A stretch of 64,000 nt of DNA from CAYZTY01 sp964444665 (GCA_964444665.1 CAYUIE010000005.1:124001-188000), one strand, 5' to 3'; counted from the stretch's first letter, positions 15,132 to 23,850 are shown. Numbers and translations are program-made. Notes: generated from the letters alone by a model not told the origin.

Positions 15132-17186
15132 ATGAAAATAAAAATCACTATAGGCATATTTTTGACGGCGTTCTTGGTTCTTTGCGGAATCCTTGTATTT
15201 GATTCGGGGCTTTTCGAAGCAGGCATAAGTGTTGAGAATAAGCTTGTAATGTCGCTGGCAAGCGAGGCGACGTTAGCAAGCCCGGAAGCTGCAGAACAAG
15301 TTGAACGTAACAGTAATGAGCAGGAGAGGTTTTCGAGTTTGCAGGCTGTTGGAGGAAGGCCAAAGACCGTTACATTAGGCTCGATTGACCCGGCAAGCGG
15401 ATTTAAGTTCCAGGTGGAATTGAGCTCAAAAGGGGCCGCTATCAGAACGGCAACCTTGAGTGAATATAACGACCGCGACCCCGATAAGGGGCGGTTTGTA
15501 ATTCTCCTGCCGGTGATTCGGCGGGATGGCAGCGAAATTCTGTCGATGGCCAACGGCGATTTCGTTTTTGCCGACGAAGGATTGAAACTGCGGCTGGACA
15601 AGCTCGACTGGGCGTGCTCGGAAGTTGTGGACAGAGACAACTCAGAGAAAGTAAGTTTCGAGGCCCTCATCAGGGACGCGCGGGGCAAAGACGCGGTCAA
15701 AATTACCAAAAAATACACGGTTATGCGGGACAGCTATCACCTCGAGTGTGAAGTGGACGTCCGGAACCTTACGAGCGATGAATTGAAGATGTGGTTCGAG
15801 CTGCAGGGGCCTTTGGGCATTAGGCGTGAGGGCACACGAATCGACGCGCGAAAAGTCGTGGGCGGCTTTATAGGCGCCGACGGCAAAACGAGCGGAGTAA
15901 CCAAGGAAGTTGCCACGCCTTTCACCGGCAAACTCAAGAACAAGATGGGGCTGAGGGACGCTTCAAAAGAATATGAGATTGCCCAAACGCTGCAGGACAA
16001 AAACCAGGCCCGGCAAAAAGAACAAGCGGCCCTCGAACAGTTGCGAATAAAACCCCCGCGGGGCGACGTTCGTTTCCTGTGGGCGGCGACGGTAAATAAG
16101 TATTTCACGGCCATATTACGGCCTGTGCCGGATGCGGACGGCCCGGCGGCAGACTGGGTGACGGATAAGATAGCACGGTATTACGACCGGGACGAGACGA
16201 AAGAAGGTGACGAGACCATCGGCTTTAGCTTCACGATAGGCGCAAGACCTATTGAGCCGGGCGGCGTCAGGGGATATAAATTTCAACTTTATCTCGGGCC
16301 GAAAGACAAAAACCTCTTCGAGAAAAACGAGTTGTATCGCAAGCTCGGTTTTTATCACACAATCACCTTTTTATCCTGCTGCTGTCCGGCGAATCTGGTA
16401 AATCCACTGGCGTTCGGGATATTGGCGGTGATGAAATGGATGTACGGCATCATACCGAATTACGGGGTTGTTATCATCATACTGGTTTTTGTGGTCAGGC
16501 TGGTGATGCACCCGGTGACGAAGAAGAGCCAGGTTTCTATGATGAAGATGCAGAAGCTCGGGCCGAAGGTCGAGGAGATAAAGCAGCAATACGCGAACAA
16601 CAAGGCGGAGATGAACAAGCGTGTGATGGCGCTCTACAAGGAGCAGGGTGCGGTGCCGATTATGGGCTGCCTGCCGATGTTTCTGCAGATGCCGATTTGG
16701 ATTGCGCTTTACAGCGCGATATATGCAAGTGTCGACCTTCGCGGCGCGCCGTTTTTGCCGGTCTGGATTACCGATTTGTCGGCGCCGGACGCGCTCGTGA
16801 AATTCTCGGCGGTGAATTTTCCGCTGTTAGGCAAGCTCGAATCGTTTAACCTTTTGCCGATTTTGCTGGGCGTCGGGATGTATTTGCAGCAGAAGCTGAT
16901 GCCGCATGCATCGGCGCAGAGCGCGACAAATCCACAATCCGCCCAGCAACAAAAGATGATGCAGATTATGATGCCGATTATGATGCTTTTGTTTTTGTAT
17001 AATGCGCCGTCGGGTCTGAATCTTTATATTATGGCCAGCACGTTTGCCGGCATTCTCGAGCAGTATGTGATTCGAAGGCATAAAATTCAGGAGGAGGTAA
17101 AAGAGGCCGGGGGGCTGGTCTCGGTTACCTCCAAAACGGGGGGAAAGGTTAAAAAGAAAAAACCAAAACCATTCTACAAAATTTAA
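15132..17186 (+). CDS. yidC: Membrane protein insertase YidC
   Basis: Inserts and folds inner-membrane proteins, alone or with SecYEG. The 684-residue product has the Gram-negative layout: an N-terminal membrane anchor (residues 5-25), a large periplasmic beta-domain (about 70-410), then the conserved five-helix 60KD_IMP core (GIIPNYGVVIIILVFVVRLVMHPVTKKSQ, GCLPMFLQMPIWIALYSAIYASVDLRGAPFLPVWITDLSAPD, and MQIMMPIMMLLFLYNAPSGLNLYIMAS) and a basic tail. The open frame extends 25 codons upstream through a dispersed repeat, so I place the start at the ATG at 15132, where the membrane anchor begins. It is followed by mnmE, the common yidC-mnmE order. The usual rpmH and rnpA are absent upstream. Confidence 0.96.
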   Translation: MKIKITIGIFLTAFLVLCGILVFDSGLFEAGISVENKLVMSLASEATLASPEAAEQVERNSNEQERFSSLQAVGGRPKTVTLGSIDPASGFKFQVELSSKGAAIRTATLSEYNDRDPDKGRFVILLPVIRRDGSEILSMANGDFVFADEGLKLRLDKLDWACSEVVDRDNSEKVSFEALIRDARGKDAVKITKKYTVMRDSYHLECEVDVRNLTSDELKMWFELQGPLGIRREGTRIDARKVVGGFIGADGKTSGVTKEVATPFTGKLKNKMGLRDASKEYEIAQTLQDKNQARQKEQAALEQLRIKPPRGDVRFLWAATVNKYFTAILRPVPDADGPAADWVTDKIARYYDRDETKEGDETIGFSFTIGARPIEPGGVRGYKFQLYLGPKDKNLFEKNELYRKLGFYHTITFLSCCCPANLVNPLAFGILAVMKWMYGIIPNYGVVIIILVFVVRLVMHPVTKKSQVSMMKMQKLGPKVEEIKQQYANNKAEMNKRVMALYKEQGAVPIMGCLPMFLQMPIWIALYSAIYASVDLRGAPFLPVWITDLSAPDALVKFSAVNFPLLGKLESFNLLPILLGVGMYLQQKLMPHASAQSATNPQSAQQQKMMQIMMPIMMLLFLYNAPSGLNLYIMASTFAGILEQYVIRRHKIQEEVKEAGGLVSVTSKTGGKVKKKKPKPFYKI

Positions 17187-17317
17187 AGCTTAAGGCTAAA
17201 AACGCAAAGCCAAAGCTTAAAACTTAAATTTTATCAGTTGTCTGCAAAAAGCTGTAAAGCTGTTTTTGAATTTTGAGTTATGGTTTTGAGTTTTGCGCTT
17301 TCAATTTTTCGTTTCTT

Positions 17318-18754
17318 ATGTATGAAACTAATCACACAATCGTAGCGGCAAGCAGTCCGCCGGGCGCGGGTGCGGAGGCGATTGTGCGCATAAGCGGGCC
17401 GGAAACGTTCAGTATTCTAAGAGAGATTTTTCACGGCCCGGATTATGGGTCGGCTTTGGTCGCGCGCAAAGGCCGAATATATTCTGGAAAGCTGCGCATC
17501 AAAGAGCAGTTAGTAATAGACGCAAAGGCTTACATATTCCCGGGGCCGAATTCCTATAACGGCGATGACCTGGCTGAGCTGCATATCCTTACGAATCCGA
17601 GTGTGACCGAAGAGGTAATAAGGCGAGTAAAAGCGGCTGGTGCGCGCGGGGCGGGGCCGGGCGAATTCACGGCAAGGGCGTACCTCAACGGCAAAATGGA
17701 TTTAACGCAGGCCGAGGCGGTCGCCGAAGTGGTCGCCAGCAGTAACAAATTCCAGTTGGCTGCGGCGGAAAAACTCCTGGGCGGCAAACTGAGTCAGACG
17801 GTCCGGCAGCTTAGGGCCGAACTGCTCGAAGTGATGAGCCTTATCGAGGCGGGACTGGATTTTGCCGAGGAAGATATAGAATTTATAAGCAAGGCCGAGG
17901 CGGCCGAGGCAATTGAAAAGACACGTCTTAAACTGGAAGGATTACTTGCCAATCGCATTCAATACGAAGAGATGGTTGAGCTGCCGCCGGTCGCCGTCGT
18001 CGGAGTGACCAACGCGGGCAAAAGCAGTCTGCTAAATGCCCTGCTCGGAGGCGAGAGAAGCATAGTCTCGGAAACTAAAGATACGACGCGGGACGTGCTA
18101 ACCGGAGTTCTAAAACTGGAGAAATTCGACTGCCTGCTCTTTGACTGCGCCGGGCTGACATGGCCAGCCGGGGATCAAGCGGTCACACCGGCAGGGGAGA
18201 AAAGTGCCTCTAATATTTTAGTTGAGCTTGCGCAGTCAGCGGCGATGGAGGCGATAAGAACTGCCTGCCTCGTTGTCCTTTGTATCGACGTTGCGAAAGA
18301 AGATTACAGCGAGGACCAAGGGATTATCGAGTTAGTTAAAGAAAGCAGGCTTTTGCCTGTAGCGACTAAGTGTGATTTGCTTAGCGGTGCGCAGTTAAAA
18401 AAGAATTTGGCTCGGTTAAAAACACTAACCGGAGCCGGGCTAATCGAGACCAGCGCAAAGACGGGGCAGGGCATCGGAACGCTGCGAGAAGCAATCGATA
18501 AGGCAATAAGCAAATTGAGACCGGGTGGCAGTGAAACCGAAGGTCAGTTTGCCGTTATGCAACGCCACAGGCAGGTGGTAAGTGAGGCGCTGGATAGCAC
18601 AAGACAGGCCGTTGAACAAATAAAGCTAAACAATGAAGAGGTCGCGGCAATGTATCTGCGGGCCGCGTATCAGGCACTTGGCCCGATTGAAACGGAGAGG
18701 GTCGAAGAAGCCGTTCTCGAGCAAATCTTCTCGCGATTTTGTATCGGCAAGTGA
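17318..18754 (+). CDS. mnmE: tRNA modification GTPase MnmE
   Basis: With MnmG it installs the 5-carboxymethylaminomethyl group on wobble uridine of certain tRNAs. The 478-residue protein has the N-terminal folate-binding domain (NHTIVAASSPPGAGAEAIVRISGP), a helical domain, an inserted G domain and the C-terminal FCIGK whose Cys is essential. The P-loop reads GVTNAGKSS, G3 reads DCAGL in place of DTAG(I/L), and G4 reads TKCD in place of NKxD. These deviations are modest but worth noting for GTP affinity. The start at 17318 (ATGTATGAA) fits the family; the frame continues upstream by 15 codons without homology. It lies downstream of yidC. mnmG is not in the window. Confidence 0.94.
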   Translation: MYETNHTIVAASSPPGAGAEAIVRISGPETFSILREIFHGPDYGSALVARKGRIYSGKLRIKEQLVIDAKAYIFPGPNSYNGDDLAELHILTNPSVTEEVIRRVKAAGARGAGPGEFTARAYLNGKMDLTQAEAVAEVVASSNKFQLAAAEKLLGGKLSQTVRQLRAELLEVMSLIEAGLDFAEEDIEFISKAEAAEAIEKTRLKLEGLLANRIQYEEMVELPPVAVVGVTNAGKSSLLNALLGGERSIVSETKDTTRDVLTGVLKLEKFDCLLFDCAGLTWPAGDQAVTPAGEKSASNILVELAQSAAMEAIRTACLVVLCIDVAKEDYSEDQGIIELVKESRLLPVATKCDLLSGAQLKKNLARLKTLTGAGLIETSAKTGQGIGTLREAIDKAISKLRPGGSETEGQFAVMQRHRQVVSEALDSTRQAVEQIKLNNEEVAAMYLRAAYQALGPIETERVEEAVLEQIFSRFCIGK

Positions 18755-19158
18755 CCGCCGAAGGCGGATTCTCGATTCCCGATTCTCGATACTCGATGAC
18801 AGAAGACGGATGACAGAGGGCAGAGGACGGATGACGGCCACGGATTATTTAACCATTCACCATTTAACCATTTAACCAATAACCATTTAACCAATAACCA
18901 TTTAACCAATAACCAGTTACTCCCTATGGGACGGCCAAGCCGGAAATCCGAAACAATATCTAAATTCTAATACCAAGTGCTCAAAACGTTCGGTTTTTCG
19001 AATTTTTGTAATTTGAATTTGTTTCGAGTTTAGTGCTTCGAGTTTCGGATTTTTGAGACTTTGCAAAAGTCGAAGTTATTGTTGATATTTCAGGTTGTGT
19101 AAATTATATTGTGGGGGGAAGGGGTATCTATTATTTTAGTATTTTAAGGGAAGATAAA
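18755..19158. repeat. Spacer with tandem 15-mers and dispersed repeats
   Basis: No gene. Three perfect tandem copies of CATTTAACCAATAAC occupy 18869-18913, flanked by partial units. Upstream, 18770-18840 carries 'ttctcgat(t/a)c' and 'gatgacagag' wording; downstream, 18940-19060 carries 'gaatttgtttcga' text. The same wordings recur at 0.8-0.95, 10.8-10.9, 58.3-58.5 and 60.85 kb. Confidence 0.7.
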
Positions 19159-20253
19159 ATGAAACTGAAAGTAAAAGAGTTTGATGAAGGTTTTTCTCTA
19201 GCAGAAATGGGGTCTCTCCTATTCGGCTTGATATACATATCAGGTTACCTCGTAAATGCGCTATATGTAAGAAGTCGTGGCATTGCCCCGCTGCCTCTCC
19301 TTAAAGCCCAATATATTGAAACAGGATTAGTTTTTCTGATACTGACCGGTTTAATAGCAGCTATACCATTACTGATTTTTAATATGGCGATCCACGGCCG
19401 TATCAAACACAATCAACAAATCACACCGACTATCGTAATTCCGGTTATAGTCACAACCAACTTCTTGCTTGTATTTTTGTTCTGGGCTGTATTCGTAACC
19501 GAATTTGAGTGGGAAGCTACAGCAACATTTTTTGGCGTGACATTGGCAGTGAAAAAGGCATTTCCCGTATATTTAATTTCAATGCTCATTTTGCTTCCGG
19601 CCCTCCCGATAATACGTATGGCTGATTTTTCTCAAAAGGGATTTTTGCTTTTTCCAAAGCTATCTTCAGAAATAGACAACACGCTAACCTCGAAACCTAT
19701 AAACGTTGTCATTCAGATTCTAAGGGGGGTTTCATTGATAATAACTTTAGCATTTGATTGTTTACTACTCAAGGCCATCCCATGGCTCGCGGGTTTTCTT
19801 CTCACGGGCATTTATTTTGTCATAACAGTTTTTTTTCTACTCGGTGCCGTCTTTCTAGTTCGTTATCTGACAGGAATATTTGAAGACACTAATAAGCGAG
19901 CAGCAGTTTGGATTGTTGGAATTCCATTGCTGCTTTCCACTTATTATTTCTGCGCGACGGCTTACAGCTATGTAATCTACAATAACATACCAGTCAGTCG
20001 TGGTGGCAAATACCCAACATCAAAAGCAGTTTTAAAGCCGGCGCAAGAACTTTCAAAAAGCTGGCCTATCGAGGTGTACGTCTTGGAGGAAACAGACGAC
20101 CTGCTTTATGTTGTCTCCACAGCAGTGGAAAACTGGTTTACCAGTCATGAAGATGTTTGGACTATTCCACGATCCGAAGTCGTACCATATCGGATAGTAC
20201 ACCTCTCGAATGGTGAGCCAAGGATAAACCACATCAGGCAAAAGAAAAAATAG
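19159..20253 (+). CDS. Multi-pass membrane protein of unknown function
   Basis: I do not recognise this 364-residue protein. It has about six hydrophobic segments: one near 13-35, one near 55-80, one near 95-120, one near 130-155, one near 195-225 and one near 230-280. A hydrophilic C-terminal domain of about 75 residues (from GGKYPTSKAVLKPAQELSKSWPIEVYVLEE) follows. The ATG at 19159 is preceded by AAGGGAAG at good spacing. The gene is A/T-rich like the TIR-domain gene 250 bp downstream and may belong to the same accessory island, but a repeat element and a separate promoter lie between them. Confidence 0.7.
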   Translation: MKLKVKEFDEGFSLAEMGSLLFGLIYISGYLVNALYVRSRGIAPLPLLKAQYIETGLVFLILTGLIAAIPLLIFNMAIHGRIKHNQQITPTIVIPVIVTTNFLLVFLFWAVFVTEFEWEATATFFGVTLAVKKAFPVYLISMLILLPALPIIRMADFSQKGFLLFPKLSSEIDNTLTSKPINVVIQILRGVSLIITLAFDCLLLKAIPWLAGFLLTGIYFVITVFFLLGAVFLVRYLTGIFEDTNKRAAVWIVGIPLLLSTYYFCATAYSYVIYNNIPVSRGGKYPTSKAVLKPAQELSKSWPIEVYVLEETDDLLYVVSTAVENWFTSHEDVWTIPRSEVVPYRIVHLSNGEPRINHIRQKKK

Positions 20254-20299
20254 AATAAAGAAAAGTAAACAGCGCTGCTGCCGGCCCGCCTTCGGCGGG

Positions 20300-20400
20300 T
20301 AAAAGGCCGCGATGAGGAAACTGACAGAGGTTCGCTGAAAGCGTGCATAAAACGGATTTTCGAACGGAAGGCCAGGAATGCAATTCAAACGGGGTATGTC
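20300..20400. repeat. Copy 1 of the GCCGCGATGAGGAAAC structured repeat
   Basis: It contains CCGCGATGAGGAAAC, then a small hairpin CGCT-gaa-AGCG followed by TGCATAAAA, then CGAAC-GAAGGC. The same blocks in the same order occur at 22346-22430, and the first block again at 63980-64000 where the window ends. Just upstream are CGCTGCTGCCGG here and CGCTGCCGCCGG in copy 2, so the element may reach back to about 20270. In copy 2 the hairpin is longer and contains a compensating change. The function is unknown. Confidence 0.55.
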
Positions 20401-20444
20401 TTTGTTTTTTTATTAAATAAGACAATTTGGACCAGAAAAACGAC

Positions 20445-20473
20445 TTGACAGTTCAATGGAAAATGCTTACTTT
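20445..20473 (+). promoter_or_regulatory. Sigma-70-like promoter of the TIR gene
   Basis: TTGACA (20445-20450) and TACTTT (20468-20473) are separated by 17 bp, 31 bp before the ATG. AAGGA lies at the ribosome-site position. Confidence 0.7.
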
Positions 20474-20504
20474 TTGCATAGTAGATTATTGAAAGGAAAA
20501 TAAT

Positions 20505-21554
20505 ATGGCAGAGGAGGTTAAAGAAAAACTACAACAAGCTGAAACAAAACCCAAACCTGGATCATCACCTTTGGTTTTTATCAGTCACGATGCACGTGAT
20601 GCCGAACTTGCAGAAGCTTTTAGCATATTACTTCGGACCACTACCGCTGGCATGCTCAAGTCATTTAGATCTTCTGACAAAAAAGGAACAGAAGGAATTG
20701 AATTTGGCGAAGAGTGGTATAGAAGTCTAATGAAAAAATTAGAATCAGCGTCTGATGTTGTATGTCTTTTGACTGAAAGAAGTTTTGAGCGTCCATGGAT
20801 ATTATATGAAGCAGGTGTGGCTAAAGGGAAGTTGAACAAGCCTGTTTTAGGTGTAGCGCTTGGTATTCCTCTAGGTAAAGTTAATACTGGTCCTTTTTAT
20901 CAATTCCAGAATAGTGACGATACCGAGGAATCTCTTACAAAGCTAATCATGCAGCTTGCTCGTCGTGTTCCTCCATGTGATCCTGATCCTAAAGTTGTTC
21001 AGGCCCAGGTTAAGGAATTCAAGGACAAGGTCAATGAGATACTGAACAAGCTTGGTGAATCGACAGAGGAAGAAGAGACACCGAGTGAATCATCCACTGC
21101 AAGATTATTTGAAGAACTGAAAGTTATTATTCGTGACATGCCAAGTCGCTTAGAAAAACGTCTTTCCGATCCCAGATTTCGAGAGCGAAGACGAAAGATA
21201 CTTCATTTTAATCCTATGGTACTCGAGGAAATGATGCATATGATGCCTAATGGACCAGGAGATCCAGCTGTAATCCTAATGGCAACAAGCATGTTCCGTG
21301 ATACAGCACCATGGTTGGAGGTGCTTGGTCGTGAAGCTTATAATGCTATGAAAAGTCGAAGTCGACTCCGGAAAGAAAAAGCTATGAGAGCATTGAATCG
21401 CGCAATAGATCTTATGGTTCATAGTCCTATAGGTAGGGAATTCTTCATGGAATCAGAAGAAGAATATATGGTGTTCCGCGATATGATGGAACGTCTAAAA
21501 CACATTATTAAGCGAATGGTTGATATTGTAAGCGAGGAAGAATCCGCCGAATAA
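20505..21554 (+). CDS. TIR-domain protein, candidate NAD-cleaving defence effector
   Basis: A 349-residue protein. Residues 22-150 form a prokaryotic TIR (TIR_2-like) domain. It begins with LVFISHDARDAELAEAF, continues through the LESASDVVCLLTERS strand, and contains WILYEAGVA, where Glu102 is the position of the catalytic Glu of TIR NADases. The remaining 200 residues are charged and helical (acidic linker around 175-195, then a helical C-terminal region rich in Met, Arg and Glu) and match nothing I recognise. Bacterial TIR proteins usually deplete NAD+ or make cyclic-ADPR signals on phage sensing, with the partner domain acting as sensor. It has its own strong promoter and no obvious partner gene, so a single-gene system is possible. 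A/T-rich composition suggests transfer. Confidence 0.82.
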   Translation: MAEEVKEKLQQAETKPKPGSSPLVFISHDARDAELAEAFSILLRTTTAGMLKSFRSSDKKGTEGIEFGEEWYRSLMKKLESASDVVCLLTERSFERPWILYEAGVAKGKLNKPVLGVALGIPLGKVNTGPFYQFQNSDDTEESLTKLIMQLARRVPPCDPDPKVVQAQVKEFKDKVNEILNKLGESTEEEETPSESSTARLFEELKVIIRDMPSRLEKRLSDPRFRERRRKILHFNPMVLEEMMHMMPNGPGDPAVILMATSMFRDTAPWLEVLGREAYNAMKSRSRLRKEKAMRALNRAIDLMVHSPIGREFFMESEEEYMVFRDMMERLKHIIKRMVDIVSEEESAE

Positions 21555-21993
21555 TTTTTTTTAATGTTTTTGTTATGAACTGCATCCAGAGGCCGCGATG
21601 GTTTCGTGAATCGTATCTCATATTTGGAATCTCGCCAGATTAGGGGGAGTGATATTGTGGATTCCGCATCAAGTGCGGAATGACAAAAAAGAGATTGCCA
21701 CGGCCCTACGGGACTCGCAATGACCGCAGTAAGCAAATATCGAATCCTTCGATTAAACTCAGGACAAGTATCGAACAAGGAACTCCAAATAATGAAGGCA
21801 GATCCCTCCACTCCGGCACGACAAGGTCGTGCCTTCGGTCGGGATGACAAAAGAGGGGGCGATTCAGACATTAGTACTACTATACCAGCTTGAAAACGGC
21901 CTACAGTCAGGTTATAATTAATGATAGAGCGGCGTGTTCGATTTGCCTGCTTATCGGGTTGTTTGTTCTAAAAAGTCTTCAAGGGAAAACCTT
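21555..21993. repeat. Spacer of dispersed repeats
   Basis: No gene. It includes 'gattgcc(a)cgg...cgcaatgac' text at 21692-21724, the 'ccttcgattaaactcagga' repeat at 21748-21770 and 'cgacaaggtcgtgcc' palindromic wording near 21820. A 150-codon minus frame (21419-21871) runs over this repeat text and the end of the TIR gene and is rejected. Confidence 0.6.
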
Positions 21994-22279
21994 ATGAAAA
22001 AAGAGCGATTAATTACCGCCATATCTGTTCTTTTTCTTTTTACTTTTTTGGATTGTTCGTGCGCCCCCGTGGGTGGCCGGTGAATACGACGGCAACGAGG
22101 TGGCAAAGGACGGCAGCCACGGCACTTTGTATATGTACGGCCCGGACGCGGAGAGGCTTTTCGAAACAGTCAGGACCGTACTGGAAGCGTCGGAGTTTAT
22201 GAACGGGGCGACTGTAAAATTGCGATACGGTCCGGCAAAAAACGGTGTCAAAGAAACAGAAAAAAAGATAGGGGGATAA
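21994..22279 (+). pseudogene. Small secreted or lipoprotein-like gene with a +1 frameshift
   Basis: An ATG at 21994 with AAGGGA upstream starts MKKERLITAISVLFLFTFLDCSCAP, a convincing export signal with Cys residues at its end. It hits a stop at 22081. Reading on in the next frame from the C-run at 22063-22067 gives WVAGEYDGNEVAKDG and a further 60 residues to 22279. One base fewer in the CCCCC run would join the two parts into one protein of about 94 residues. It is either a sequencing or assembly error, a true frameshift mutation, or slippage. The protein family is unknown. Confidence 0.55.
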
Positions 22280-22635
22280 TCAACAAGGTACGGGAAAAAA
22301 CGCTGCCGCCGGGAGCTTGTGCCCCTGTGCCTTAGGTAATAGGTAGCCGCGATGAGGAAACAAATGATGGCACGTTGAAAGCGTGCATAAAAAAGTAATC
22401 CGAACTGAAGGCAGCAAGTCAATGTATTATGTAATATCATAGCTACAGATAGAGAGAAAAGTTTATAAAAAGGCTTTTCGATTTTTTCTGTGTGAACCTC
22501 TATATTCTGAAGCACAAACTCCGTTTTTGAGCTAAAAATGAGGATTGGGGTAAAATTTTAAGAAAATTGTCATACAGCACTTTTTTTTTGGGCGATAGAT
22601 AAGATATAATAAAACTAAGAAAGGGAAGTGAAAAT
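22280..22635. repeat. Spacer with copy 2 of the GCCGCGATGAGGAAAC structured repeat and PanA promoter
   Basis: Copy 2 spans about 22346-22430: GCCGCGATGAGGAAAC, then a GCACGTT-gaa-AGCGTGC hairpin, ATAAAA, and CGAAC-GAAGGC. Further on, a TATAAT at 22605-22610 is a likely -10 box for the Panacea gene, with AAAGGGAAGTG as ribosome site. I see no -35 element of quality. A 168-codon minus frame (22009-22515) is an artefact of the repeat. Confidence 0.55.
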
Positions 22636-23226
22636 ATGCCTCTAACTGCAAAACAAGACAATCTAAATCCATTTCATTTCAATCGGCGAAAAGCTATTCA
22701 GGCAGTAGCTTTTCTGTTGAAATTAAAGCACGATTCAGCAAGAACAGACAATTATATGCGAATTTTCAAATTGCTGTATTTTGCTGATAGGGAATCAATA
22801 AAAGAAACCGGAAGCCCAATAACAGGTGATAAATTTGTTGCTATGAAACACGGGCCAACGTTAAGCGGACTATTAGATTTCGTTAATCAACAGAGAGCTG
22901 ACAATATAGAATGGGATGAATATATTGAGAGAATTGGCTATGAAATTCGCTTAGTAAAAGACCCCGGAAACGGAGAATTGTCCAGATATGAAATAAAATT
23001 GCTTAGACAGATATGGGAAGAAAATTGCAATTTGGGAGAATGGGAAATTGCCGACAAATCAGAAAAGCTTCCCGAATGGCAACAAAATGACCCGGGAGAA
23101 TCTTGCAAATTTATTCCTTTGAAAGATGTTTTGAACGCTCTTGGTCTTAGTGATTATTTAGCTGAAATTGAAATGTTAGCTGCAGAAAGCAAAGCAGCAC
23201 ATCAGTTGTTTGGAGCAAGCCATTAG
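22636..23226 (+). CDS. Panacea-domain antitoxin (PanA)
   Basis: A 196-residue protein with the Panacea (DUF4065/SocA/GepA-like) domain. Diagnostic stretches are RIFKLLYFADRESIKETGSPITGDKFVAMKHGPTLSGLLD (about 45-84) and RYEIKLLRQIWEE (about 118-130). Panacea is known as a shared antitoxin domain that neutralises many unrelated toxins in PanAT modules, often by direct complex formation. It is immediately upstream of, and overlaps by one base (TAGTG), the 132-residue partner, which fits antitoxin-first order. It has its own -10 box at 22605. Confidence 0.85.
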   Translation: MPLTAKQDNLNPFHFNRRKAIQAVAFLLKLKHDSARTDNYMRIFKLLYFADRESIKETGSPITGDKFVAMKHGPTLSGLLDFVNQQRADNIEWDEYIERIGYEIRLVKDPGNGELSRYEIKLLRQIWEENCNLGEWEIADKSEKLPEWQQNDPGESCKFIPLKDVLNALGLSDYLAEIEMLAAESKAAHQLFGASH

Positions 23227-23624
23227 TGTCACTGTTGCAGGGAAGCACTTTTATCAATAAACAATATGGTAGGCGAAGCCCACATCTTTGGATCGTAATA
23301 TCAGACCCAACCTTTGATAGTAATTCAGTAGTCATTGTAAATGTTACTTCTTGGCGAACCCGAGCAACTTTTCTCAACGATACAAGTTGTGTAATTAATG
23401 CGGGGGAACACCCATTTATTGACAAAAAAAGTTATATCTATTATCGAGATGCGAAGGTAACCTCTGAAGACAACATCCAAAATGCTTTGGCGGGTGGGGC
23501 ACTGTCGCCAGACGAAGATTGTTCATCGGAGCTATTGGGGAAAATCCTTTTAGGTGCAGCACAATCGCAGCATACACCCATTAAAGTAATTGGAATTTTA
23601 CAAGAACAAGGGCTTATAGATTAA
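23226..23624 (+). CDS. Putative PanT toxin partner
   Basis: A 132-residue protein coupled to the Panacea gene through a TAGTG stop/start overlap (GTG start at 23226). The sequence HLWIVISDP, then VVIVNVTSWR, then NAGEHPFIDKKSYIYYRDAKV suggests a small beta-barrel protein in the PemK/MazF-like style, in which a barrel fold cleaves RNA. That family call is by pattern only and the key residues are not certain. Position directly behind a Panacea antitoxin is the main evidence that this is the toxin. It could be a distinct toxin family. Confidence 0.6.
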   Translation: MSLLQGSTFINKQYGRRSPHLWIVISDPTFDSNSVVIVNVTSWRTRATFLNDTSCVINAGEHPFIDKKSYIYYRDAKVTSEDNIQNALAGGALSPDEDCSSELLGKILLGAAQSQHTPIKVIGILQEQGLID

Positions 23625-23850
23625 TCACTTTTTGGTGGGGCAAACAACGGCTCTCTTAAGCGCGAGTGACCGACATCACGGGTGAACATAGGAAAGCAGG
23701 ATGTCAGGCCTTGCCATGCATTCCAGACCTAAGACATCAGACACAAAACATCGTTTAAACAATTGTTGACTTTTGGGGGCAAAAGGGGGAATATAGTGTT
23801 TTTCGTCCATATTGAGATTCAGAACTACATAGTGATTTAAGGAGGCAGAG

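Noticed and set aside
18869..18913. Possible CRISPR array
   Set aside because: The 15-mers are directly adjacent without spacers and there are no cas genes; it is a simple tandem repeat.
20311..20330. Possible hammerhead ribozyme (GATGAGGAAAC resembles CUGAUGA...GAAAC)
   Set aside because: The CUGAUGA core is incomplete, stem II is absent, and no cleavage-site stem can be formed.
21419..21871. 150-codon minus-strand ORF
   Set aside because: It is built from dispersed repeat text and the antisense of the TIR gene end, with no ribosome site.
22009..22515. 168-codon minus-strand ORF
   Set aside because: It covers repeat sequence and the antisense of the frameshifted gene; its similarity with another minus frame at 20053-20388 comes from the shared structured repeat.
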